Positions 13,001-25,400 of a stretch of DNA of 64,000 bases are shown here, in pieces; the stretch's first letter is position 1, and every line of letters starts with the position of its first letter. The stretch is from Megalonaias nervosa (taxonomy: Eukaryota > Mollusca > Bivalvia > Unionida > Unionidae), in NCBI GenBank assembly GCA_016617855.1, contig JAECUM010003199.1:62001-126000 (forward strand), given 5' to 3'. Under the pieces are notes generated by a model, which was given only the letters and a program-made list of their open reading frames with translations, made no database searches and was not told the DNA's origin. Both the position numbers and the translations under genes were made by a program.

Positions 13001-16000
13001 TGTATGTTTAGACCTTGCACATATAAAAACTTGTATGTTTAGACCCCACATATGTGAAAGCATGTATGTATGTTTAGACCCTGTACATGTAAAAGCATGT
13101 ATGTATGCTTAGACCTTGCACCTGTAAAAGCATGTATGTATCTTTAGACCCTGTGCATGTAAAAGCATGTATGTATATTTAGACCCTAAAACAGGTAATG
13201 TTAACATTGAAATGAAAATGAAATGCAGTCAGCAGAATGGTCTTTAAACAGCCCATGTGGTCAACCAGTGGTCTTTAAACAGGCCATGTGGTCAGCCTGT
13301 AATCTTGAAACAGGCCATGTGGTCAGCCTTTGGTCTTAAACAGGACATATGGCCAGCATGTGGTCTTTAAACTAGGCATATGGTCAACCTGTGGATTTTA
13401 AACTAGGCATGTGGCCAGTCTATAAACATGGCATGTGACCAGGCTGTGGTCTTTAAACAGGACATATGGCCAGCCTGTTCTCTTCAAACAGAACAAGTGA
13501 CCAGACATTTGTCTTTAAACAGAGCATGTGGCCAGCCAGTAGTCTGTAAACAGGGCATGTGACCAGTTAATGGTCCATAAGTATGGCCTGTATCCAACCA
13601 GTAATCTTTATACAGGGCCAGTGGCCAGCCAATAGTCATTAATTAAACAGGACATGTGGCCAATCAGTGGTCTTGAAGCCAGGAATGTGGCCATCCAGTG
13701 GTCTTCAGACTGGGCATGTGACCAGCTTGTTATTTTTAAATCAGGCATGCAACCAGCATATAGTCTTCTAATGGCATATGGCTTGCCAGTGGTCTTTAAA
13801 CTAAGCATATAGCCATCCAGTGGTCTTTAAACAGGGCCTATTGGTCAGTTAGTGGTCTTTAAACCAGGCATATGGCTATTCAGTGGTCTTTAGACAGGGC
13901 ATGTGACCAGCCTGTTGTCTTTAAACCAGGCTTGTGGCCAGCATATGGTCTTCAAACAGGGCATATGGCCAGTTAGTGGTCTTTAAACCAGGCATATGGC
14001 TATTCAGTGGTCTTTAGACAGGGCATGTGACCAGCCTGTTGTCTTTAAACCAGGCATGTGGCCAGCATATGGTCTTCAAACAGGGCATATGGCCAGTTAG
14101 TGGTCTTTAAACAGGACAAGTGGTCAGCCTTTTGTCTTTACACAAACTCTATTGATAGATCCTATGCAATATACTGGCACTCTTAATATCTAAAAATAGA
14201 ATCAGTACCCGTGTACAGAATTGCTATCCAGTATCTTAATTACAGATGATCATTACAATTTATAGTCATGGACAAAAATTACACATAATATAGATACAGT
14301 CATGTACCAAGAGCTACATAAAAGACAGATATACATAACAAACCTACTGTCTGTATTATAGCACTCAGGTGAGGAACCTACTGTCTGTATTATAGCAGTC
14401 AGGTGAGGAACCTACAGGTGAGGAACCTACTGTCTGTATTATAGCAGTCAGGTGAGGAACCTACTGTCTGTATTATAGCAGTCAGGTGAGGAACCTACTC
14501 TCTGTATTATAGCAGTCAGGTGAGGAACCTACTGTCTGTATTATAGCAGTCAGGTGAGGAACCTACTGTCCGTATTATAGCACTCAGGTGAGGAACCTAC
14601 TGTCCGTATTATAGCACTCAGGTGAGGAACCCACTGTCTGTATTATAGCAGTCAGGTGAGGAACCCACTGTCTGTATTATAGCACTCAGGTGAGGAACCT
14701 ACTGTCCGTATTATAGTACTCAGGTGAGGAACCTACTGTCCGTATTATAGCACTCAGGTGAGGAACCCACTGTCTGTATTATAGCAGTCAGGTGAGGAAC
14801 CTACTGTCTGTATTATAGCAGTCAGGTGAGGAACCTACTGTCTGTATTATAGCAGTCAGGTGAGGAACCCACTGTCTGTATTATAGCAGTCAGGTGAGGA
14901 ACCTGCTGTCTGTATTATAGCAGTCAGGTGAGGAACCTACTGTTTGTATTATAGCAGTCAGGTGAGGAACCCACCGTATTATAGTTCTCCAGGGTCACAC
15001 TACCAGGCGAAGTGGGCGACTAAGTTGCCTAAAAAATGTAAACGTCACCTTCTTCGTTAGGAAAGCAAAAATGACTTCACCCTGTGGTTTTTTACAGGTA
15101 CATTGACTGACTAGTTTTTTATATGCCCCCTCACCTTAGCCAGGTTAGTTCTAGTGTTGTGTTGTAACGAAATGTGTTCATCAAGCCATCAGTAGCTAAT
15201 GTTGATATCAATTACACCATTAAACAAACTCTTGCTCATTCACAGGCATGTGTTTTGATGGCTGATTGACCATTAACCCATTTCTGAGTAAGTTAGCAAC
15301 TATTACTACCCGATTTCGGCATGTTATCCTTTGATGATAAAAACATAGAAGCTTGTGTTTTGAAACCTTAGCAATAGTATGTAAATAACAATTTGTGTTT
15401 TAAGAACAGAATCAGTGATCTGGATATTTTAACTGCCTCTTGCACACTATTTCGTCATAAAATTAGTTTTAAACTGTACTGTAAGTGAACCAGTAAATGG
15501 GAAATAATGGTGGACATTGCTGTTCTGTGAAGTACCAGTTTATTAGATTCTGTTTTCGTAAATTATTGGGAAAATATATTCAGAAAAATATACAATTTGT
15601 AGAAAGTGTTGGTATTATTGAAGATTTACCTTTAGAATGCAATTTTGTAGGTCAGAAACCTATGGGACAATGCTGTGTTGTGGAATTCGCGAGAAGCACT
15701 GTAAGGTCAAAGTTGTTTCCAGACTTGTATTTGTGATACTAAGGAAACAGCAGCGAAGCAAGTACTGTTTAGCCAGTGCTTAGAATTACTACATGTATGT
15801 AGACAAATAATAAAACCATAAATTTACAATCCTATCAATGGACTGTTGTAATGATGCTATATAAAGTGAGTGGTTACATTATGAAGACCCCTCCTTCTAA
15901 AAACATGCATTCATGTCTGTGTTGATTTGGTTGGAGAGAAGGGTTTAGTTCATATACCGACAATTAAGGAGCCGCGTCTGTAATTTTATGCATTTTAATG

Positions 16001-16418
16001 TGTTATGTATGAATAGTTACGGTAATGTTTTATCCAAAACAAAGAAATTAGGACAAACAGTATGATCTGAAGACGTGTATTTGCCCTCATGTACATGGTA
16101 CAGTGGTTGTTTCAGACGTGTTTAAAAATCTTTCAAGTGCCATTATTGTGAACTTTTGAAAGTAAAAAAAAAAACTGATTCAAGGTAGTTTATTAAACAT
16201 TTTTACTAACTTGCAATTGCAATAATGTAATCTGGTTCCTCAGTTAAAATCTGGTACAATGTAGTTTCTGTTATTTTCTTTTAAAGTCATTCAGCCAAAA
16301 TGATTAAAAAAAATTTCTACTTGATAATAAAGTATTGCTTAAATCCATTGTTAAACACAAATATGAATACTGGGAAATAAAGGGCATAATTCAAATAAGA
16401 GAACCCACACTTTATATA

Positions 16419-16451
<33 letters not shown>

Positions 16452-19400
16452 ATATCTATATCTATATATATATTGCATTTCATGCTTTGCTTCCACTGCT
16501 CCCTGTTGAGCTCTCACTTGTCCCTGTTCTGTCCAAAAGAGAAGTCACTATTATAATACTCAAATGATGAACTCACTATTATATTTCTCAGATGATGAAC
16601 CCATTGACTCAGATTAATTTTTTTGCTGAGCACTAGTTGATAGTGAGATTTAGGTACTAATTTTTGATGAATAATTGTAAACAAATTTGAGATGTGTGCA
16701 TTTGAAAGTTACTAGAAACTCATTACGTCTAACATAATAGTACATTTCCCAGGTGAGAAATGTACATGTAGTGTTCTGTGATAACCATCTGTATTGAATT
16801 AATATCTTAGAGATTCTGAATGAAGTTCATCAATTTAACTTTTTTTTACAGTTGCTGATCAAGAATGGAATCACAGAGCTTCTGTTCACATCAGATGGAT
16901 GGGTACGGATGGTAGGTGGAGACAGGCTGGGTATTGCAAATGTACCATTTTACAATGGTAATTACTTTATACAACATTTTACAATGGTAAATACTTTACA
17001 TAAGCTTTTACCCAGACTTTTTAAAGCTATATTCCATGACTGTCCCATGTTTTTGCAAGATTTTGAAGCAAAGGTACAAGAATAATGATGTGAGTCTCAT
17101 ATAGTATTTTTACACAAAATCCCAACATTTAAATAACAAAAGTATTTGATCGGTCTTCTGCAATAAGGGATGTCTGAGAAATCTTTGTATGGACCTTTAA
17201 AAATTGAACATGAATTCAGACATAGTTGTAAGTTGTTCAAACTCTATTCATTTCCATTGTGAAAGTTGTGTAAAATGAATTGAACTAGCTTAAATATTTC
17301 AATCTTTGTGTGAAATTTTGCAAAGAGAAACAATGTAAATAAAAAATTGTTTGAAATATCAACAGCTAGTAGTATAGAAATTATTGGTGTTGAATAACTG
17401 TCAAATTGTCAGTAGTGTGACAAGTTCTCATCAGTATATGTACAGCACATGCTGTAAAGGGATTTCCCAAGGTTCATCACTGGATTGGGTTGACAAAGGA
17501 AGAAAGGATGAAACCAGTTGTAATAGTCACTACCATTGTACACCATCATGGTGATCCACTAACCCACATTTGTGGTATACCAAAGTGGGAATGCCTCCTT
17601 GGCTCTGCTACCATGTTACAATGAATTGTTAAGAAACAAACTGTTCCACAATGTGAAATTTATGTATCTTTCACATAGCACTTGTATTTGCATGAAGTAT
17701 TTATAGAATCCATAGTGGCTACTGACTGGTATGTTACAAAGTACATCTCCAGTAAGAGTAACGTGAAATCACCATTGCTGTACATGAGAAACTCATTGAA
17801 AGATGTTACTATAAATATTGTGCCATGTGACCATGGTTGTTTTGCATAACAGATGTTCATGCCATGCTCTCCCAATTCTGACATACGTTGAGTTCTCTTT
17901 TTCAATTATGACAATTTATTATGATATCTTTTTAATCTTTATATTTTTCCAATGCTGCCCAGCTTGATTTTGATGGTGTTTTAATTTAACAGTAACATAA
18001 TAGTAACCATGACGATGACAGAGCTGATTAATAGTACTACAAGATCATTTCAATGTTCAACTGAGAAAAAAAATAACGAGATGGGGAGAATAAAGATGAT
18101 GCTGATAGAAATAGGATCTTCTAATTGTGTTCCCCTTTTGCAGTGTCAAATTGAGACAGCATATTCTATCCGGAAATGTGATATTACTGAAACAATGGTC
18201 TTGTGTCCATTCAGTGAAGAAATTCCTGAAGCATTAAGTTCAGATTTGTAAATACCAGCCATAAGGTGAAGAATATTGTGCTGTTATTATAGTTTCTCTG
18301 TTCCTTAGTTCTCTTTACGGTTATCTGCCATAATAGTATGTAAATAGTTTACATTTGGGACAAGGAAGAAGCATATTTTTGGAGTTAAAAGTTCATCTTA
18401 TATTGCTACCACAGTGACCAGCTTTAAAATCTCGTTATCACTACCCTTCCTTAATGGATGGTTAAATCAGCATGTGGTTTTCACTCAGAGACTTAGGATG
18501 TTGCTCCTGAATGAAAATGATGCTAATCTGACTTCCAATTTGGCTGCTGGGTCGGCCATCTTGAAATTCTTGTTATTGGTACTTCTGAATGAAACGTCTT
18601 GTAGAGATGGGATTTTCACCAGAAGACATCTTGTGATACCTAATGAAAATGGTGCCAATTGGACCTCCAGTATAGTTGTCAATGCTTCCCAGTCGGAAAA
18701 TCTTGTTCTACCTTTTTGTCATATATGAAAATGGCACTGATTGATCTCCATCATGGCAGTCATCTTGAAAATCTTGTTAAAGCTAGTTCTTGTAGGTGGA
18801 TGGTGATGTTGAGATGGGGTTTTTGAGCAAAAGACTTTTTTGGATATCTAGTTGGTTCTAAATGATGATGGTGCTGATCTGAGATTTACTAATGTAAATG
18901 GTGCAGATATGGCATTGTATATGGTTGCCATGGTACTCAGCATAAAAATCTGGCTGCAGCTACTGCTCCTAAATGGAAGTTGTATTATGTTAATAAGCTG
19001 GTCTTAAGTGATAATGATTCTGATCTAACATTAATGATTGTACTATCTTTGTATCATGTAGAAGCCACTCAGGTTGTTTTTGTTTTCAAGAAGTGTTTTA
19101 CTTGTTAGTTTTTAATGTTTGAACCCTTAGGTCTTTTAAAAATGAATAAAATCCCTAAAAAGTTAATTTTTTTAATGACAAAACATTCAGTCACTGATAG
19201 TATGTTGAACCTCATTGAGAAGATGAATTTCTAGGATTTAGTAATTAGAAACTGTTCAGTAGGTGCATTTTAGAAAATTAACAAAGAGTGAACCAATTCT
19301 TTTGTTTTTTTCCAAACAGGGTTCTTAAAATATCTATTCTAAAATCAAGATATTGAAATAAAAATGTGTAAATAGAATTGGAAATGTAGCTACCAGAATA

Positions 19401-22400
19401 TTGCATATGTGACACAAATCTGCAGACAATTTTTACATGTCTTGTTTTTATATATCTGCCATTTTGGCATTTTTTTTTTCTATGACCCTATATAGGCCCA
19501 CTAGCATTTCCTTTTCTGCATGAGTAATTTTGTTCAACAACATGTAGCATCACCTTTGTGGATAGCTTGCACTTGTAATATATTTTTTCAGGGCAAATAG
19601 CCAAAAGCTCAATGAGACTTAAAAAAGAAACATTGTTTGTGCACAATAATAGTAGTTCTATATAATATCTCAGGACCAAACTGTGTGAATAGCTTGCATT
19701 TGGAGTAGAAAAGAAGCATATTAAATTTAGATGAAAAGGTCAAAGGTCAAGGTTACTGTGACCAAAGGAAGGAAAATGGTTTCTGCACAATGAAATTAGT
19801 TTTATATCACAGACCTGGACAAATGTTGGTGGATAACCTTCACCTGGGGTAAGCCTATCAATTTCATTGTCAAAAAGCAGAATGGTTAAGGTATCAGTGG
19901 CTGAAAGAAAATAATGGTTTCCACCCAATAGGGTTAGTTCTACATCACATGCCTAGATCAGACTTTGTTGATAACTTGAGTAGAGGTAAGGAAAATGCCC
20001 ATTGATGGTGGATCAAAAGATCAGAGTTCAAGGTCACCAACTGAATGAAGAAATGGTGGTTTCTGCACCAGCATTTCAGTTTTTCACCATGTAACTGCAC
20101 CAAAGTTTTTGGATGACTTGCACTTTTGGCAAGAAAAGATGTATATTAAATTTGTGGTTCAAGATAAGAAATCGCTTTGGTTGAAATAGAAATTGGTTTC
20201 TCGTTATTAACTTTTGCTCTACACCAAGTACTACGACCAAAGTTAGTGGATGGCTGGCACTTATATTAGGAAGTCAATGTGCTATGACCAAAGTTAGTGG
20301 ATGGACGGAACTTATGTTAGGAAGTCAATGTACTATGACCAAAGTTAGTGGATGGACGGAACTTATGTTAGGAAGTCAATGTACTATGACCAAAGTTAGT
20401 GGTTGGAGGGAACTTATGTTAGGGAGTCAATGTACTATGACCAAAGTTAGTGGATGGACGGAACTTATGTTAGGAAGTCAATGTACTATGACCAAAGTTA
20501 GTGGATGGACGGAACGTATGTCAGGGAGTCAATGTACTATGACCAAAGTTAGTGGATGGACGGAACTTATGTTAGGGAGTCAATGTACTATGACCAAAGT
20601 TGGTGGATGGACGGAACTTATGTTAGGGAGTCAATGTACTATGACCAAAGTTAGTGGATGGACGGAACTTATATTAGGAAGTCAATGTACTATGACCAAA
20701 GTTAGTGGATGGATGGAACTTATGTTAGGGAAAAATTCAAATAAAATTAAATGTACCTGAAATTCTGTGACCAGTGTTTGTCTGTTTACAAATTGTATAT
20801 CACTTTCATGTTATATTATTTTCATCGGATTGAACTGGAATTTTTATATATGTGTCTGGATTAGAATCCATGCCCAGTCTGAATTTCAAGGAGCTCATAA
20901 AGGGGCAGCAAGCAGTGACCCAGCTACGTAAGATTAGCTCAGAGTTTCCCATTTTGGTGATGGAATTTTGGACGGGATGGTTTGATCACTGGGGAAATAG
21001 GCACTCTGTCTCTTCCGTGAAAGGTAACTACATGATGAAACTGATTTAATCATAACTGTATTTAACATTTTAGACTCGCCTACATTAACAGATAGTCAAG
21101 TTTGTGTGTGTGTGTGTGTGTATATACAGGGCTCGAATTTAACCCAAATTTCTTTGTAGCCAGAAGGACTAGTATGATGAGAAATTTACTAGTCCTGCCA
21201 AATCTTTACTAGTCCTGTCCACAAAACAATGTCACACACTTGTATTGAGATTAACAACAAAAATATTATTCATAAATAGCATTATCATATGAAACGCAGA
21301 AGTACAGAAGTATAAATCAGATCCTACTTCAAATCATCAATCAGTCAATTCACATTTCTTGTTTCTCAAGATAATCTGGATCCAATTCCAGAAAGGGATC
21401 CAGGTGTCCTTTCTCGCCCTCCACCTCCACTCTGGGTTCATATGGGGTTTGTTCTGGTCTCCTTATCAGTCTCCCTGAAACATTCCACTAATGTATTGCT
21501 AGTGATGGATCATATGTTGGAATATAATTTGTATGGAACATTATAAAGAGTAGATAGGACAGAACCCAAGGTCACAAACATGATCTCCAGTCACTCTTCA
21601 CCATTTTCGTCTCTGAGAAACCCCTCTCAGCATCAGCAGAGTGGGCTGGGATTGTCAGGTCCATCAAAGCCAGAATAGCAGCACATCATTTTACAACTGT
21701 GGGCCAAGTGAAAGCATAGATGTCTTTGTAATTGCAAGATAACAGAATACATTAAGAAAATATTAATCTGAATAAATTTACATAAAGAAAGCTGTAATGT
21801 CAGTACTTAAATAATGTTTATATTAAATTCTTTTTAAAAGCTTTCTTTAAAAATGGTTACCCTTTGTAATCAAGATACTATGCTAAATAAAGAATTTTTA
21901 ATAAATCTGGCATCAGTGATGTATCTTGTATTTATTTTTAAATATTTGAATATACACCTACTTGCTGTAGACTAAACTCTTTAATATGTCCCATTCCAAT
22001 TTCACTGCATCAGCATCCACACTTGCATTGAGAAGCACTGGCCGGAAATGCTCCACCAAAACAAATTTCTGCCTTTCACTTCCAGCCATGTAGTGAGTAA
22101 ATGTAACAACCTGTTTATCAGTCCTGTAAGTCTGTCCAACATCAGCTCCTTTCATCTCATCCAGCTGACACATCCATACAAAATCAGTGAAGGCTCTTCG
22201 GCTCTTTGCCATAGCTCTTTTCACCGGTTGTCACCTGAGTGCAACGTTATCCCTGCAGGCAAAATTCGCACGTTTCGGAACGGGCAACTTCAGTTTGGTG
22301 CAACGCAGAAAAGTCAATATGGCTTGATGAATAGAAAAATATATCTGGAGTAAAACAAGCTATAAAATATGGTCATATGCCTTTAAAGACGGAAATAGCA

Positions 22401-25400
22401 TAAGGAAATCGAAGGTCATGGGTGGAACAAAGTGTTTGGAAGTTACTGACCTTCTCTCTTATATAGTATGATAGACAGGGTCCTATGTCAGAATGGGTCA
22501 TGGGGGTAATCTGAGGTATTTTTGTCACTCTGTATGACTTTTTTCCTTCAGATTATTGTTTTTTTTTTCTGAACATCAGGCTCGCATCGAGCACCTGTGT
22601 TCAAACATATTCCGATTTAAACTTTCCAAGATCTTACCAGCGGTCGATTCTTTTGGTGGTATCTGCATAGCTGCTTTTCTCTTTGAACTCTTTTTCTGTT
22701 GCCCACAGCTTTCATGTACATTTACTGATTCAGTTTTAAAGTTCGAGCAACAAAACTGGATGTTTTCTCTGTTTGTTTTTGTGAATTCCATACACCAGTT
22801 GCACCGCATAACATTCTTTTCTTCATCATAATTCAGCCATTGCCTGTCTTTTGAGTATGTCTCCTAAAACATTCGATTACGCTTTTCCCTATCATAAGAA
22901 TTATTCCTCTCTTTTATGTCATTTTCATTCAACTTTTGCTTCTTTCCGGTCGCTGAACACGTTCTATAATACGACACATTTTGCCTGTCTTATAAGGAGG
23001 GAATTGTGTCTCGTTTTGAAATATGAGATGTTACAGTATAGCTGATGTGAATTATTTAAAGTAAGAAAATGAATGTCACAGTGTCTTTTAAATATGAAAG
23101 TCAGAGCAAGAAACACATTTCAAAACACGTGCCTTGCCCCCCCCCATTAAATGGCCTCTCCCTGATAAAGACTTGACTTCAGCGGTTGTTCTGAAGGATT
23201 AAAACAGTGGCTATTGTAAACACTGTTACAAAATATTAGCATCAGAAGATAATGTTAGTTTCAGCTTAGAAAAGGTGTGTTCCCATCAAACGTAGCCATC
23301 TAACTCGGCGCATTGTATATAACAGCTCCAATTATGGTCTCATCATTAATAGCGAAAGTTTGGTAATTGTTCCTGATTAATCGGACCTCAGTGTATTGTT
23401 GAAATTAATAATAAGGCGGAAAATTTTCAAATCTTAGATGCCCATGCTCAGAGATTTTAATTCCCAACAAATGTACGGCATTCTGCTTGCATATCTCCAC
23501 GTGTATTCAATTATTTATTCATTCTTGAAAAGGGAAAATAAATATAAAATCTATTCTTATCATCATAGGAAAAGTAGTTGTATGGAAAGGATGTGTCAAT
23601 AAAGTAATCATAATAAATTAATCAAATACTTATATTTATTTCGATGCAAATGTAAAATATGTAGTTTCCCATTTGTGACTGTTGGAGCGTTTGGCTAGCG
23701 AGCAAAAAAAATAAAAATAAAAAAACCTTAATCAAACAAACATGCAAACTTTAATTTCTTTAAATAGTTTTTGCCGTGTTCTTTTGTGTGGTATACAGCT
23801 TTGTAGTTTATTACTGTGGTCGAGTGAATAAAGTGTGATACCACATCATTTTTCATTTAATTCGTTATCAGATTAATTAGGATCAATTACCAAACTTCCG
23901 TTGTTAATGACAGGACCATAATTGGTGCTGTTAAGCGAAATGCACAAAATCGGATGGCTTCTTGTTATAAAAATGCACCTTTCTGATGCAGATATTGACT
24001 TCATCTTCTCATGCTAATATTTTATGACTGTGTTTACAATGGTCACTGCTTTGATTCTACAGCACATCTATTGAAGTCATATCTTTAAGTAGGGAATGGC
24101 GTAAACTTACTAGCCCATCGGACTATTTACATTATGAAAGTTACAAGTCCGACAGGAAATCTACTAGCCTCGGGCTTGCGGACTACCGCTAATTTCGAGC
24201 CCTGATATATATATGTATATATATATGCCAAGTAGGTTGTTAACACATGAAAAGACTATAAGATCATTATTAGCAATTCATCATAATATCTTTTGAATTC
24301 TGAAATTAACTTGGTCAGTGATCTAGCAGGTCTGAAGGTTGTAAAATTTGAGTATAGGTTTGTACTTTGACTCAAAATTTGTACTGACAGAATTCTATGT
24401 ATGTATGTATGTATGTGCATTTTATATATATAGTTACAGCTTTGAATTTTGTTAGATACACAGCAAACAAAATGAAGTTTTCTTTTACAAAAACTATATT
24501 GGATAAAGTTTAGTGTAAAACATTTTGGAATCGTGACCCTGTAAGATGTTTAATATACGCTATTCTTGGTTGGAATAATGTCAGTATCTAAGTTATAATG
24601 TGAACACCAGTTAGAAATGGAATAATGTCAGTATCTAAGTTACAATGTGAACACCTGTTTGAAATGGAATAATATCAGTATCTAAGTTATATTGTGAACA
24701 CCTGTTAGAAATGGAATAATGTCAGTATATTATGATGTGGACACCTGTTTAAATAGAAATGGAATACAATTTTAGGGTTTACAAGGCTTTGGTTTGAGGT
24801 TCATACCAATCAATAAATTTTATTCCTATTAAAATTCATTAGGGCATGACTGATTTTAATTTCATTAAGATTGTGACTTTATTTTATCTTGATCTGCTTC
24901 CTTATCCATTAGTTGTGTTATGTTTGTGGTTATTATATGAAGACTTCAGAAGTACAAAAGAGATTTCTTTAATTGACATAATCTTTGAAAAATAAGATCT
25001 GAAGGTACAGAAAATAGAAGTTTCATGATCCCAGGAAGTTTGATAACAATTGACAGATTCATCAGGTGAAGATGGACTTTTTAATCGCTGAAAGAACACT
25101 GCCTTCCATATCTCTTTGTTTTTGTTTACTATATAAATGTTTGGTAGTAGATAGAGGTTATGCATTGAAGTGGTGTTTTATTAATATTTAAGTATTGAAT
25201 TAAGTATCTGCAAATATCACAAGTATCTGCAAATATCACAAGTATCTGTAAATATCACAAGTATCTGCAAATATTACATGTATCTGTAATTATCACAAGC
25301 ATTTGCAAATATCACAAGTTTGTATAATTTACATTGTGGATTTTGTAAAATTTGCATCATTTGTTTGACCACTCAACATTTTTTTGTATTGTTAACACTC

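Larger units (their letters stand above)
21127..24204 (-). mobile_element. hAT-type DNA transposon, decayed
   Basis: The left end CAGGGCTCGAATTTAA and the right end TAATTTCGAGCCCTG are inverted repeats typical of hAT. The element is ~3.1 kb. It sits between TG/TA microsatellites, so an 8-bp target duplication cannot be read. Two transposase remnants lie on the minus strand (separate entries). A large inverted repeat lies in its 5' part (23158-24097). Confidence 0.8.

Noticed and set aside
14991..15030. End of a DNA transposon (agggtcacactaccaggcga)
   Set aside because: No inverted partner or target duplication found between here and exon 3.
15497..15736. 79-codon [18 protein letters not shown] as a gene
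   Set aside because: No recognisable domain, intronic position, no supporting structure; length is possible by chance.
20284..20760. 158-codon [19 protein letters not shown] repeats
   Set aside because: Frame of the 51-bp array in an intron; 51 is divisible by 3 so openness is automatic.
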